DNA of 64,000 nt from Burkholderiales bacterium (GTDB lineage: Bacteria > Pseudomonadota > Gammaproteobacteria > Burkholderiales > Burkholderiaceae_B), in assembly GCA_021299735.1 (NCBI GenBank), contig JAJTEM010000009.1, forward strand, positions 62,001-126,000, given 5' to 3'. Under the pieces are notes generated by a model. The model made no database searches. It saw only the letters and a list, made by a program, of their open reading frames with translations, and was not told where the DNA came from. Positions 42,571-51,984 of this stretch are shown in pieces (positions within the stretch are counted from its first letter, which is position 1; each line of letters starts with the position of its first letter). The translations under genes and the position numbers were made by a program.

Positions 42571-43173
42571 ATGGAAGAATTCTTCGCCCCGCAAGACGAA
42601 CTTCGCACAGAAATTGCGATGACAGCCGCCCGATTGATTGCCGAGGAGGGTCTGGATTACGCCACTGCACGCAACCAGGCCATAAAAACCCTGCTTGGCA
42701 AACAGCGTGTGCCTCGTGAACGGCTGCCCTCTGATCAAGACATTCAAGACGAACTGCGTGCTTACCAAGCCCTGTTTCAAGCCGACAGCCAACCCGGTGA
42801 ATTGAACGAATTGCGCGAAGTTGCACTCCAATTCATGCAAGGCATCAAGCAGTTCGAGCCCATTGTGTACGGTGCAGCCGTCAATGGCACAGGCAGCGCG
42901 CATTCCGATGTGCATTTAATTGCATTTGCGGATGATGAAAAAGAAGTGGATTACTGGTTGTTGAACCAGAAAATCAATTTCGATGCTTGCGAAGACGCCT
43001 TGCTGGCCGGTAAATCATTCCCTGCTGTGGCCTTTCGCTGGAAGCAGCGGTGGTTTCAACTGGGTGTGGCCAGCCCTGTGCAACGCCGTGGCCTGTTGAA
43101 CAGGCAAGCACCCGACGGCACCCTTTTTCAAACTGACATTGCGGGCCTTGTCCGCCTAATAGAAGCACCATGA
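42571..43173 (+). CDS. Conserved protein with possible nucleotidyltransferase-like fold
   Basis: 200 residues, not assigned to a named family. The first 85 residues are helical. The middle (YGAAVNGTGSAHSDVHLIAF) is like the GS...SDxDL core of nucleotidyltransferases, but with the second acid replaced by His, so catalysis is doubtful. It is divergent from mpl and overlaps the TlpA-like gene by four bases as ATGA, implying one operon. Confidence 0.7.
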   Translation: MEEFFAPQDELRTEIAMTAARLIAEEGLDYATARNQAIKTLLGKQRVPRERLPSDQDIQDELRAYQALFQADSQPGELNELREVALQFMQGIKQFEPIVYGAAVNGTGSAHSDVHLIAFADDEKEVDYWLLNQKINFDACEDALLAGKSFPAVAFRWKQRWFQLGVASPVQRRGLLNRQAPDGTLFQTDIAGLVRLIEAP

Positions 43174-43667
43174 AAAACAAACTAATTCCGATAGTTACAG
43201 CAATTCTTGCCCTTGCGATTGGACTGTATTTTGGTTTGAAACCGAAAAGCAGCGCTGATTACCCACTGAGTGGCTACACATTTGACACCCCGCAGGGTGG
43301 CTCGCTCGACTTAAGCGCATTGAAAGGCAAAGTGGTGGTTCTTAACTTCTGGGCAACCTGGTGCCCGCCCTGCGTGGAAGAAATGCCCGAACTGGATCAC
43401 CTGTATCCGCAGCTTCAGGCCCAGAATGTGGAGCTGATCGGCATTGCCATTGATTCTCCCAGTAATGTGGCGCAATTTCTTCAAAAAACCCCAGTAAATT
43501 ACCCGATCGTGCTCGCTGGCATGACTGGCACCGAGCTTGGAAAAGCCTTGGGCAACCAACAGGGCGGATTACCATTTACCGTCATTTTGGATGAAAATGG
43601 TAATAAAATACTCACAGAAGCCGGCAGAATACAGATGAGTACTATCACCAACGCACTCCAACGCTAA
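43170..43667 (+). CDS. TlpA/ResA-like thiol-disulfide oxidoreductase
   Basis: 165 residues. An N-terminal membrane anchor or signal (about 5-24) and a thioredoxin fold with active site W-C65-P-P-C68. The cis-proline region GGLPFTVILDENG is intact. Such proteins reduce periplasmic disulfides, often for cytochrome c maturation; the partner is not shown here. Translation is coupled to the gene before it. Confidence 0.9.
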   Translation: MKNKLIPIVTAILALAIGLYFGLKPKSSADYPLSGYTFDTPQGGSLDLSALKGKVVVLNFWATWCPPCVEEMPELDHLYPQLQAQNVELIGIAIDSPSNVAQFLQKTPVNYPIVLAGMTGTELGKALGNQQGGLPFTVILDENGNKILTEAGRIQMSTITNALQR

Positions 43668-43846
43668 AATCGGGTATGCTCACGCAACGCCTGATTTGGG
43701 CGAACCACGAAGCAAGGTTCACCAACGCCCTTCAAGGTGGAAAATAATTGATTTTCAGTGCACACTAAGCGAAGTTAGGCTCAATTAACCTAGCGCTTGG
43801 TGATGTACTGCCATACAAAACCAACCTCCCTAGATGGAGCAAGTAA

Positions 43847-44317
43847 ATGGACCTCAGAAAGCTAAAAACCTTGATCGACCTGGTCGCCGAATCCGACATT
43901 TCCGAACTGGAAGTGACAGAAGGCGAGGGCAAGGTAAGAATCGTCAAAAGCCAGCCTCAATACACCATGGCCACGCCGCAGCAAGTAATGCAGCAAGCAC
44001 CTGCCGCCATGGCAGCACCGGCCGTTGCTGCTGTTGCCGCCCCTGCCGCAGCCGCAGAAGCACCAGCCGCACCCGTAGATGCCGGCCACAAAGTAACCTC
44101 TCCCATGGTGGGCACGTTTTACCGCGCACCAAGCCCAGGCGCGTCCAATTTCGTTGAAATTGGCAGCACAGTAAAAGAAGGGCAAACCATTTGCATTATT
44201 GAAGCCATGAAGTTGCTCAATGAAATTGAGTGCGACAAGTCTGGCGTTGTAAAGGCAATTTTGGTCGAAAACGGCCAACCCGTGGAGTTTGGTCAAGCTC
44301 TGTTCGTGATCGAATAG
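43847..44317 (+). CDS. accB: Biotin carboxyl carrier protein of acetyl-CoA carboxylase
   Basis: 156 residues. N-terminal helix, Ala/Pro-rich flexible linker (about 55-80) and C-terminal biotinyl domain with K122 in EAMKLLNE as biotin site. It carries carboxybiotin between AccC and AccAD in fatty-acid synthesis. The 179 bases upstream hold no gene; they must contain the promoter and a leader, but I see no convincing -35/-10 pair. Confidence 0.97.
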   Translation: MDLRKLKTLIDLVAESDISELEVTEGEGKVRIVKSQPQYTMATPQQVMQQAPAAMAAPAVAAVAAPAAAAEAPAAPVDAGHKVTSPMVGTFYRAPSPGASNFVEIGSTVKEGQTICIIEAMKLLNEIECDKSGVVKAILVENGQPVEFGQALFVIE

Positions 44318-44333
44318 AACAGGAGCAGCCACC

Positions 44334-45683
44334 ATGTTTGGAAAAATTCTGATCGCCAACCGCGGCGAAATAGCCCTGCGCATTCTGCGCGCCTGCAAAG
44401 AAATGGGCATTAAAACCGTGGCGGTTTACTCCACCGCCGACGTAGACGCCAAATACGTAAAGCTGGCCGATGAATCAGTGTGTATCGGCCCCCCCAGCTC
44501 TAAAGACAGCTACCTGAACATTCCGGCCATTATCAGCGCAGCAGAGGTCACCGATTCTGAAGCCATTCACCCCGGTTATGGCTTTTTGTCTGAAAACGCC
44601 AACTTCGCTGACCGTGTAGAAAAAAGCGGCTTTGTGTTTATTGGCCCCCGTGCAGAATCCATTTTGCTGATGGGTGACAAGGTATCTGCCAAGCGCGCCA
44701 TGATCGCCGCAGGCGTACCCTGCGTACCTGGCTCTGAAGGTGAGTTGCCCGACGATCCCCGCGAAATCGTGAAAATTGCACGCCAGATCGGCTACCCGGT
44801 CATTATCAAAGCTGCTGGCGGTGGTGGTGGGCGCGGCATGCGCGTAGTGCACACCGAAGCAGCACTGCTGAATGCAGTGACCATGACCAAAACCGAGGCA
44901 GGTTCTGCATTTAACAACCCCGCGGTTTACATGGAAAAATTCCTTGAAAACCCGCGTCACATTGAAATCCAGATTCTGGCCGACGAGCACAAAAACGCCG
45001 TGTGGCTTGGCGAACGCGATTGCTCCATGCAGCGCCGCCACCAAAAAGTAATTGAAGAAGCACCTGCACCCAACATTCCACGCCGCCTTATCGAGCGCAT
45101 TGGCGAGCGTTGCGCCGAAGCTTGTCGCAAAATTGGCTACCGCGGCGCCGGCACATTTGAATTTCTCTATGAAAACGGCGAGTTCTATTTCATTGAAATG
45201 AACACTCGCGTACAAGTTGAACACCCTGTTACAGAAATGATTACCGGTGTGGACATTGTTCAGGAACAAATTCGCATCGCAGCGGGGCATAAACTGCGTT
45301 TCCGCCAACGCGACATTGAATTCCGTGGTCATGCCATTGAATGCCGAATCAACGCGGAAGACCCGTTCAAGTTTGTGCCCTCACCCGGCCCAATCAAAAA
45401 CTGGCATGCACCGGGCGGCCCCGGCGTGCGCGTGGATTCCCATGTATACAGCGGCTACAACGTGCCACCGCACTACGATTCCATGATCGCAAAGGTAATC
45501 ACCTACGGCGAAGACCGCAAGCAGGCCATGGCCCGCATGCGCCAAGCCCTGGCTGAACTGGTGGTCGATGGCATTAAAACCAACACCGCCTTGCACCGTG
45601 AACTAATGGAAGATGCCCGCTTCGTTGAGGGTGGCACCAGCATTCACTACCTAGAGCACAAACTGGAAGCACGTTTCAAGTAA
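44334..45683 (+). CDS. accC: Biotin carboxylase of acetyl-CoA carboxylase
   Basis: 449 residues. ATP-grasp enzyme that carboxylates biotin on AccB. Features: [20 protein letters not shown], the Gly-rich ATP loop [27 protein letters not shown]-type region (here [14 protein letters not shown]), and active-site [16 protein letters not shown]. It follows accB by 16 bases and is immediately followed by prmA. Confidence 0.97.
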   Translation: MFGKILIANRGEIALRILRACKEMGIKTVAVYSTADVDAKYVKLADESVCIGPPSSKDSYLNIPAIISAAEVTDSEAIHPGYGFLSENANFADRVEKSGFVFIGPRAESILLMGDKVSAKRAMIAAGVPCVPGSEGELPDDPREIVKIARQIGYPVIIKAAGGGGGRGMRVVHTEAALLNAVTMTKTEAGSAFNNPAVYMEKFLENPRHIEIQILADEHKNAVWLGERDCSMQRRHQKVIEEAPAPNIPRRLIERIGERCAEACRKIGYRGAGTFEFLYENGEFYFIEMNTRVQVEHPVTEMITGVDIVQEQIRIAAGHKLRFRQRDIEFRGHAIECRINAEDPFKFVPSPGPIKNWHAPGGPGVRVDSHVYSGYNVPPHYDSMIAKVITYGEDRKQAMARMRQALAELVVDGIKTNTALHRELMEDARFVEGGTSIHYLEHKLEARFK

Positions 45684-46598
45684 ATGAACAAACAGGCCAC
45701 ACCGCTGATACAAGCCAAACTCACCCTGCCCTTTGAGCAAGCGGATGAAGTTTCCGACCTGCTTATGGAACTGGGTGCGTTGGCGGTTAGCCTTGAAGAC
45801 GCCAACGCTGACAGTGAAGACGAACAACCCTTGTTCGGCGAACCCGGCATGGAGCCTGAATCGGCGGCGTGGAACCTGAACCACGTGGTAGCCTTGTTTC
45901 GCAACAAGGCTGAAGGTGAGCAAATTTTCGGTGAAATTCCCGGCGATTTGCTTGGAAATATTGAAATTGACTACACCGAAGTGCCTCAAGAAGACTGGGT
46001 GCGTTTAACCCAATCGCAATTTGACCCAATTCAAATTTCTGCCCGCTTGTGGATTGTGCCCTCTTGGCACGAGCCCCAGCACATTGACGACCGAATCAAC
46101 TTGGTGCTCGATCCCGGCCTGGCCTTTGGCACGGGTTCACACCCAACCACTGCCCTTTGCCTTCGCTGGTTAAGCGAGTTTCCGCTACAAGGGCAAATCG
46201 TGCTCGACTACGGTTGTGGTTCCGGTATTTTGGGCATTGCTGCGCTTAAACTGGGCGCATCTGAAGCCATCGGCGTCGATATTGACCCCCAGGCCGTGGA
46301 CAGCACCGCCTACAACGCAAGCAACAACGGGGTGGAAATGCCCTGCGGTTTGCCAGACTTTCCGCTCGCGAAGCGCCAGTTCCCTGTGGTGGTGGCCAAT
46401 ATTTTATCCAACCCACTGAAGGTGTTGGCCCCATCGCTGTGCAACCATGTTCAAGCACGCGGGCAACTGGTACTTTCAGGCGTATTGGCGCGCCAAGCCG
46501 AAGAAGTCATTGAACATTACCGCCAATGGATCAACCTGGCCGTGTGGGCCGAGCGCGATGGCTGGGTTTGCCTGCATGGCCAAAAAGCAGCCAGCTAA
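45684..46598 (+). CDS. prmA: Ribosomal protein L11 methyltransferase
   Basis: 304 residues. It trimethylates L11 using S-adenosylmethionine. The N-terminal substrate-recognition domain is followed by the methyltransferase fold with GLAFGTGSHPTTALCL and VLDYGCGSGILGIAALKLG. The ATG follows the accC stop directly. The accB-accC-prmA order is common in Burkholderiales. Confidence 0.95.
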   Translation: MNKQATPLIQAKLTLPFEQADEVSDLLMELGALAVSLEDANADSEDEQPLFGEPGMEPESAAWNLNHVVALFRNKAEGEQIFGEIPGDLLGNIEIDYTEVPQEDWVRLTQSQFDPIQISARLWIVPSWHEPQHIDDRINLVLDPGLAFGTGSHPTTALCLRWLSEFPLQGQIVLDYGCGSGILGIAALKLGASEAIGVDIDPQAVDSTAYNASNNGVEMPCGLPDFPLAKRQFPVVVANILSNPLKVLAPSLCNHVQARGQLVLSGVLARQAEEVIEHYRQWINLAVWAERDGWVCLHGQKAAS

Positions 46599-46613
46599 AC
46601 GTGCAACTGATAG

Positions 46614-46637
46614 CCCTGCCCCAGACCGGCAGGGTTT
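46614..46637 (+). terminator. Hairpin after prmA, weak terminator candidate
   Basis: CCCTGCC, 7-base loop, GGCAGGG, then TTT. The stem is perfect but the T-run is short. It ends 11 bases before the next gene. Confidence 0.4.
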
Positions 46638-46648
46638 AAACTAGCGCC

Positions 46649-47431
46649 ATGAGCCTTGCCACACGCTGCCCCAGCTGCAACACCCTGTTCAAAGTTACCT
46701 CTGGCCAACTGCAAATGCACGAAGGCAAGGTACGCTGCGGCCATTGCCAAAACGTATTTTCCGGCATAGAGCACCTTACCTCGCCCGACACCGAGGCCTG
46801 GCAAGAACTAGACCTTAGCGCCAAACAAAACAGCAATGAAAACGACAGCAGCGACAGCACCAGCCCTGAAGTACTGTTCGCCAACACAACCCCCGCCAAG
46901 CCGTTGCTGAATTTTAAACAAGGCACCCCTGCCCTGAAAGCAGCCTGCATTGCACTTCTGCTTGCGCTTGGCCTGCAAGCCCTGTGGCAACAGCGCATCG
47001 TGCTGCTGAAAAAACTGCCAGAAATAGCCGCGAACGTTAACAAAGCGGGGCCCGGCATTCAAAGCCTGTTTTCAAGCCCAGCCACCGAAGCTCTGCAAGT
47101 TGAGGGTAGCGGTTTGCAAGCGCTTGATGAAAATAACCTTCGGGTTGACCTCACCTTACACAACCCACTTCCCCTGCCTGCGAAATGGCCACACTTGAAA
47201 GTAGAATTGCTAGACCCGCAAGGCGGGGTGCTGGCCAGTAAATCGCTTAGCCCCAGCGATTACCAAGTGCGCGACGACAGCGCCGCCAGCCAGGCGCCGT
47301 TGATTGCTGGTAAAAAAACAGTGGAAGTGCTGGCATACTTGAACCTGAGCAAGTTGAACACACAAATGCCCGAAAGCGCTGCAACCGGCTTTCGGCTCGA
47401 ATTATTCGACCAAGGCCCAAGCGCGCAATAA
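46649..47431 (+). CDS. Zinc-ribbon and DUF3426 membrane protein
   Basis: 260 residues. The N-terminal MJ0042-type zinc finger has CPSC and CGHC; a disordered Ser/Asp/Asn stretch follows, then one membrane helix (about 95-115) and a periplasmic DUF3426 domain. Role unknown; the gene commonly follows prmA in Burkholderiales. Confidence 0.85.
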   Translation: MSLATRCPSCNTLFKVTSGQLQMHEGKVRCGHCQNVFSGIEHLTSPDTEAWQELDLSAKQNSNENDSSDSTSPEVLFANTTPAKPLLNFKQGTPALKAACIALLLALGLQALWQQRIVLLKKLPEIAANVNKAGPGIQSLFSSPATEALQVEGSGLQALDENNLRVDLTLHNPLPLPAKWPHLKVELLDPQGGVLASKSLSPSDYQVRDDSAASQAPLIAGKKTVEVLAYLNLSKLNTQMPESAATGFRLELFDQGPSAQ

Positions 47432-47468
47432 ACGCCAAGCCAACTTTTAAATACTGGACAGTTTCACA

Positions 47469-48422
47469 ATGAATTCCCCAACCAACTCCAAACGCGTTCT
47501 AATTTGTGGTTCCATCGCCTTCGACACCATCATGGTGTTTGAAGGTCGCTTCAAAGATCAAATTTTGCCCGACCAGGTACACATCCTGAACGTGGCTTTT
47601 CTTGTGCCCAGCCTTCGCAAAGACTGGGGGGGCTGTGCAGGTAACATTGCCTACAGCCTGAACATGCTAGGCGGCAAACCCGTGCCCATGGCTACCATTG
47701 GCCACGACGCTGGCGGTTATCTGGACCGTCTGCAAACACTGGGCATAGAAACAAATTGCCTGCGGCAAATTGGCGATGAATTCACAGCACAAGCCTTCAT
47801 CACCACCGACCTTGACGACAACCAGATTACCGCCTTCCACCCAGGCGCAATGAGCCATTCACACCTGAACAAAGTAAGCGACGCTGGTGAAATTGCCTTG
47901 GGCATTATCGCCCCCGATGGACGGGATGGCATGATGCAACATGCTGAGCAATTTGCCGCTGCGGGCGTTCCCTTTGTATTTGATCCGGGCCAAGGCCTGC
48001 CCATGTTTGGCAAACCCGAACTTGACCGGTTTTTGGAACTTGCCACCTACGCAGCTGTCAATGACTATGAAGCCAAAATGCTGTGTGACCGCACCGGCAT
48101 GACGCTGGAACAAATTGCCGACAAACTGGAAGCACTTGTGGTTACTCGTGGCGCGGAAGGCAGTTGGGTATTTACAAAGGGTCAACGGCACGTCATACTA
48201 TGCGTTAAAGCAGAACGCATTGCTGACCCCACAGGCTGTGGCGATGCGTACCGTGGCGGTTTGCTCTACGGGCTTACCGAAGGCATGGGTATTATTAAGG
48301 CGGCCAAGCTGGCCAGTTTGATGGGTTCATTGAAAATTGCAGTGAAAGGCCCACAAACCTACCAGTACAGTCGTGAGGAAATCGCATCAAGGTTCGCAGC
48401 CGCTTTCGGCGAACAATTCTGA
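47469..48422 (+). CDS. PfkB-family carbohydrate/nucleoside kinase
   Basis: 317 residues. Ribokinase-like fold with N-terminal GGCAGNIAYSLNMLGG and C-terminal DPTGCGDAYRGG, which contains the anion hole and catalytic Asp. Overall it resembles adenosine-kinase-like members; the substrate is not certain. It lies 37 bases after the DUF3426 gene. Confidence 0.88.
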   Translation: MNSPTNSKRVLICGSIAFDTIMVFEGRFKDQILPDQVHILNVAFLVPSLRKDWGGCAGNIAYSLNMLGGKPVPMATIGHDAGGYLDRLQTLGIETNCLRQIGDEFTAQAFITTDLDDNQITAFHPGAMSHSHLNKVSDAGEIALGIIAPDGRDGMMQHAEQFAAAGVPFVFDPGQGLPMFGKPELDRFLELATYAAVNDYEAKMLCDRTGMTLEQIADKLEALVVTRGAEGSWVFTKGQRHVILCVKAERIADPTGCGDAYRGGLLYGLTEGMGIIKAAKLASLMGSLKIAVKGPQTYQYSREEIASRFAAAFGEQF

Positions 48423-48445
48423 TAACTTGAAAGGAAAAACGAATC

Positions 48446-48925
48446 ATGGCCAAGTCAATTCAGTTCAGTTTTAGAAGCACCGGCGCAGTGGCCTTGATTG
48501 CGCTTTCTGCGCTCGCAGGCTGTGCCACACAAAGCACCTCGGGACAGGTGTACCGTGAGGGTGAAACACGCCGCGCACAAATTATCGAGCAAGGCACAGT
48601 TGAAAGCGTGCGCAACGTGACCATTCAAGGCGACACCAACGGTGTGGGTACAGCAGCTGGCGGCATCATCGGGGGCATCGCGGGCAGCAATGTGGGCGGC
48701 GGTAGCGGCCGTGCCGTGGGTGCCATTGTGGGTGCAGTTGCAGGTGGTGTGGCGGGTCAGGCAATCGAGCGAAATGCCTCCACACGCCAAGGTCTTGAAA
48801 TTACGGTTCGCATGGACAATGGTACCTTGCGCGCTTATGTTCAGGATGCTGCGGGCGAAGACTTCCGCCCAGGTGATCGCGTTCGAATTGTAAGTGGCGG
48901 TGGCACTTCTCGCGTAACACGCTAG
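48446..48925 (+). CDS. Glycine-zipper outer-membrane lipoprotein (SlyB-like)
   Basis: 159 residues. Signal peptide with lipobox LAGC, then a glycine-zipper 2TM segment (about 70-110; GGIIGGIAGS, GAIVGAVAGG) and a C-terminal small beta domain. SlyB/PcP-type proteins stabilise the outer membrane. Likely cotranscribed with the kinase 23 bases upstream and ended by a strong terminator. Confidence 0.9.
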   Translation: MAKSIQFSFRSTGAVALIALSALAGCATQSTSGQVYREGETRRAQIIEQGTVESVRNVTIQGDTNGVGTAAGGIIGGIAGSNVGGGSGRAVGAIVGAVAGGVAGQAIERNASTRQGLEITVRMDNGTLRAYVQDAAGEDFRPGDRVRIVSGGGTSRVTR

Positions 48926-48946
48926 AAATGCAAACTAGCGCGCAAT

Positions 48947-48975
48947 AAAAAAGCACCCCTCGGGGTGCTTTTTTT
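48947..48975. terminator. Bidirectional intrinsic terminator
   Basis: GCACCCC-TC-GGGGTGC flanked by A-run and T-run (48947-48975), between the convergent lipoprotein and yggT genes. Confidence 0.9.
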
Positions 48976-48990
48976 ATGGACTGCCAGCAT

Positions 48991-49560
48991 TTAGAAGCCT
49001 GGCATCAGGCTTTGCAGCACCATCATTACAATTTGCAAAATGAGGAAAAACACCAACGGTGACAAGTCAACATTTCCAATCGTGGGCAATACCTTGCGCA
49101 AGGGCTCAAGAAATGGGCGGGAAAGTTCGTTCAAAATGGCCGCTATTGGCGAAAACGGATTCACCCAGCTTAAAACCACCTGAATAAGCACAATTCCCAT
49201 AAGCAGGTAAGCCACGTTGCGCAGCACCCAGAAAATGGCAATGGGTATGGTTAAAGTAATTAGCGAACCCAAGCCGGGACCACTGCTGGAAAGCCCCGCG
49301 GTAAGCAACACCAGCACAATATGCAGCGCAAAAGACACCACAAATGCGCCAAAAACAGAAGCCCAGTCAATGCCGCCATAACCAGGCACACCCTTGCGCA
49401 GGGGCTTGACCAACCAATCGGTCATGGAAAAAATGAATGGCGACAAGGGATTACTGGGGTGAACACGCACCCACTGCATCAGGGCGCGCAACAACAAGCA
49501 GAAAGTAAGCAAGCTGGCAGCCGTTTCCAGCAGTAAGCGCAAAATGTCAATTAGAAGCAT
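48991..49560 (-). CDS. YggT-family membrane protein
   Basis: 189 residues with two YggT repeats (SPFIFSMTDWLVKPLRKGVP and a later LSRPFLEPLRKVLP) and about five membrane helices. YggT proteins are linked to envelope or osmotic homeostasis; biochemical role unknown. It follows the basic protein gene by 18 bases. Confidence 0.92.
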   Translation of the reverse strand: MLLIDILRLLLETAASLLTFCLLLRALMQWVRVHPSNPLSPFIFSMTDWLVKPLRKGVPGYGGIDWASVFGAFVVSFALHIVLVLLTAGLSSSGPGLGSLITLTIPIAIFWVLRNVAYLLMGIVLIQVVLSWVNPFSPIAAILNELSRPFLEPLRKVLPTIGNVDLSPLVFFLILQIVMMVLQSLMPGF

Positions 49561-49578
49561 AGTAAAGCGTTCTGCAAG

Positions 49579-49920
49579 TTAAGGCCGTGAGCCGGTTGGG
49601 AATGGCCATGTGGTTGTTGCACCCTTCAGCTTTCTGGGCTTGGCAGCACCCGACCTGCGGCGACGCGCTGGCTTGCTTGGCGTAAGCAGGGCCAATGGCG
49701 TAACTTCGGAAGGAGAAAGCGCCGTTTTAGAGGGTTTTCGGGTTGTTGCCACCGGGCGCGCCACCTTGCCTTCACTTTCGCCTGGCTGGACGGCTGCCGT
49801 AGCCTCCGTTTTTGCAACAGGTTTACTGCTTGCCTTGGCGCTTGGCTTGGTAGCAGCCTTGGTAGTAATCTTGGTTGCCGGTTTACTGGTTTCCTCGGTT
49901 GCTCGCTTGGATGCAGGCAT
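49579..49920 (-). CDS. Lys/Ala/Thr-rich basic protein, histone H1-like composition
   Basis: 113 residues, low complexity, many Lys-Pro, Ala-Thr-Lys and Ser-Lys-Pro steps and a PARRRRSG basic patch, without a folded-domain signature. The composition resembles H1-like nucleoid proteins of betaproteobacteria, but it may simply be a disordered protein. Same operon as yggT. Confidence 0.55.
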   Translation of the reverse strand: MPASKRATEETSKPATKITTKAATKPSAKASSKPVAKTEATAAVQPGESEGKVARPVATTRKPSKTALSPSEVTPLALLTPSKPARRRRSGAAKPRKLKGATTTWPFPTGSRP

Positions 49921-50019
49921 TCAGGAACTCCTTTTAATTCTTCAAGGACAGCCGTACAGTTTAACGATATGACCTTGAATATTCAAGAAAATTGACTCCA
50001 AACCACAAAGGAAACACCC

Positions 50020-50268
50020 ATGAGCCACGTACCAGATCAAATACACTGCGTGAAACCGGGCGAACGTTACCGGCACTACAAAGGCGGCCTGTATGAAATC
50101 ATATGCCAAGCCACTCAGGAGAGTGACCTAAGCCCTGTCGTGGTGTATCGCCCGTTGAGTGGAAACACCCACACCGCCTGGACCCGCCCCTTGAACGTGT
50201 TTTTTGAAATGGTGCAGGTGGGCGAGCGCACAACCCAACGCTTCACCCTGGTTGACAGCGACAGCTAA
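50020..50268 (+). CDS. DUF1653 protein
   Basis: 82 residues. Motif RYRHYKGGLYEIICQA, then VVYRPLSG and WTRPLNVFFE, which define the small beta-rich DUF1653 family of unknown role. AAGGA lies before the ATG. It converges with the monooxygenase. Confidence 0.85.
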   Translation: MSHVPDQIHCVKPGERYRHYKGGLYEIICQATQESDLSPVVVYRPLSGNTHTAWTRPLNVFFEMVQVGERTTQRFTLVDSDS

Positions 50269-50297
50269 TTTTCAACAACTAAGTTCAACAACCAAGC

Positions 50298-51803
50298 TTA
50301 AGCCACCGCCCTCAACTTGGGCTTGGCCTTGCTCGCTGGTTTTGCAGCTTCAAACACCAGGCCGGGTTCATCCACTGGGTCTTCCAGCAAGGTTTTGGTA
50401 TCGTGGTAATAATCTTGCCGGTTGTGCCACGGGTGCGTTTCACCCTGGCGCGGCAACTGGTCGGCCACACGCTTCAGGTAACCTGAATTCAAGCCACCCA
50501 ACACCGTAAACCCTTCCACCGGTTTTACCTCCGCTGTTTTGGCCACCGCCACGGCAAAGCCTTTCTTGTCCATGTGGTTCAACAGGCGGCACACAAAACC
50601 GCTCACCAAATCCGATTTCAATGTCCAGGAGGCATGCGTATAACCCAAAACCACGGCAGCGTTCGGCAGGTCTTGCAACATGGCGCTCTTGTAAAACATC
50701 TTCTCGCTCAGGTTGACCGGCTCATTGTCCAGCGAAATTTTCATACCGCCTACCATTTGCACATTCAAACCAGTGGCAGTCACAATAATGTCGGCTTCCA
50801 ATATTTCGCCAGAATTCAATTCAATGCCATTGGGCACAAACTGCTTGATGGTATCCGTGGCCACGCTGGCTTTGCCACTGCGTAGGGCTTTGAAAAAATC
50901 GCCATCGGGCACCAAACACAAACGCTGATCCCAAGGCATGTAGTTGGGCGTGAAGTGCTTGATATCCACATTCGAGCCCTTTAACTGCCTGCGCATCATC
51001 GCGATCAAAAACCGTCGCACCACCTCAGGCTTGCTTTTGCTGGCCTTGAACATAAAGTGCGCCAGGCCAATGGTGCGCGTGCGGTTCAGCTTGTACGCCA
51101 ACTTGGAGGGCAAGGTTTTTTGCAGCAGCTTGGTGAGCGCATCGACCGAAGGCAAGGAAAAAATATACGAGGGCGAACGCTGCAACATGGTGATGTGTTC
51201 AACCTTGTTAGCCATGCTCGGAATCAGTGTAACTGCTGTTGCACCACTGCCAATCACCACCACTTTTTTGCCGGTGTAATCAAGGCTTTCTGGCCAGTGT
51301 TGTGGGTGAACAATCAAACCCTTGAAACTTTTCTCATTCGGAAAATCGGGGCGATAACCTTGATCGTAATTGTAATAACCCGCGCAGGCCATCATGAATT
51401 TGGCGCGGTATTGTTCAGGCTCGCCTGTGGCCTCGTTCACGGCATTAATCACCCAGCGCTGGGCCTCACTGTCCCAGTTTGCATCGCTTACCTTGCGCTG
51501 AAAACGAATGTGGTCGAACACTTTGTTTTCGGTTGCGGCCTCGTGCACATAGCTGCGAATGTCATTGCCCTGCGAGAAAAAATGCGCATTTTTCCAAGGC
51601 TTAAACTTGAAGCCGAAACTGAACATGTCGGAATCCGAGCGAATACCGGGGTAACGGAACAAATCCCAAGTGCCGCCAATGGTGGTACGGCGCTCAAGAA
51701 TAGTGAATTTTCGCGAAGGGCATTCTTTTTTCAAATGGCATGCAGCGCTAATACCAGACAAACCTGCGCCAATGATCAAGATGTCTTCGTCGAATATCGC
51801 CAT
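50298..51803 (-). CDS. Flavin-containing monooxygenase (Baeyer-Villiger type)
   Basis: 501 residues. FAD-binding GAGLSGISAACHL at the N-terminus, the BVMO fingerprint FKGLIVHPQHWP (FxGxxxHxxxWP), and the NADPH loop VIGSGATAV. Uses NADPH and oxygen to insert oxygen next to a carbonyl; substrate unknown. GGAG precedes the ATG. Divergent from the HSL-type esterase, a frequent partner because BVMO products are esters. Confidence 0.9.
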   Translation of the reverse strand: MAIFDEDILIIGAGLSGISAACHLKKECPSRKFTILERRTTIGGTWDLFRYPGIRSDSDMFSFGFKFKPWKNAHFFSQGNDIRSYVHEAATENKVFDHIRFQRKVSDANWDSEAQRWVINAVNEATGEPEQYRAKFMMACAGYYNYDQGYRPDFPNEKSFKGLIVHPQHWPESLDYTGKKVVVIGSGATAVTLIPSMANKVEHITMLQRSPSYIFSLPSVDALTKLLQKTLPSKLAYKLNRTRTIGLAHFMFKASKSKPEVVRRFLIAMMRRQLKGSNVDIKHFTPNYMPWDQRLCLVPDGDFFKALRSGKASVATDTIKQFVPNGIELNSGEILEADIIVTATGLNVQMVGGMKISLDNEPVNLSEKMFYKSAMLQDLPNAAVVLGYTHASWTLKSDLVSGFVCRLLNHMDKKGFAVAVAKTAEVKPVEGFTVLGGLNSGYLKRVADQLPRQGETHPWHNRQDYYHDTKTLLEDPVDEPGLVFEAAKPASKAKPKLRAVA

Positions 51804-51984
51804 GGTGTGTCTCCGTTGGGTGGTTTTGTTTTTTTTATTGTGCCGATTTTTTCAGCCCTGAAAACAGCGTTTACCAAACGGCACCGCATTTGTCCGAATT
51901 TATCAAGTGTATTGAAAACTCAAGGTAATTTTGATGCCATGCGCGGTGCTATAAATACCCAACCCACTTTCAACGAGGAACACC

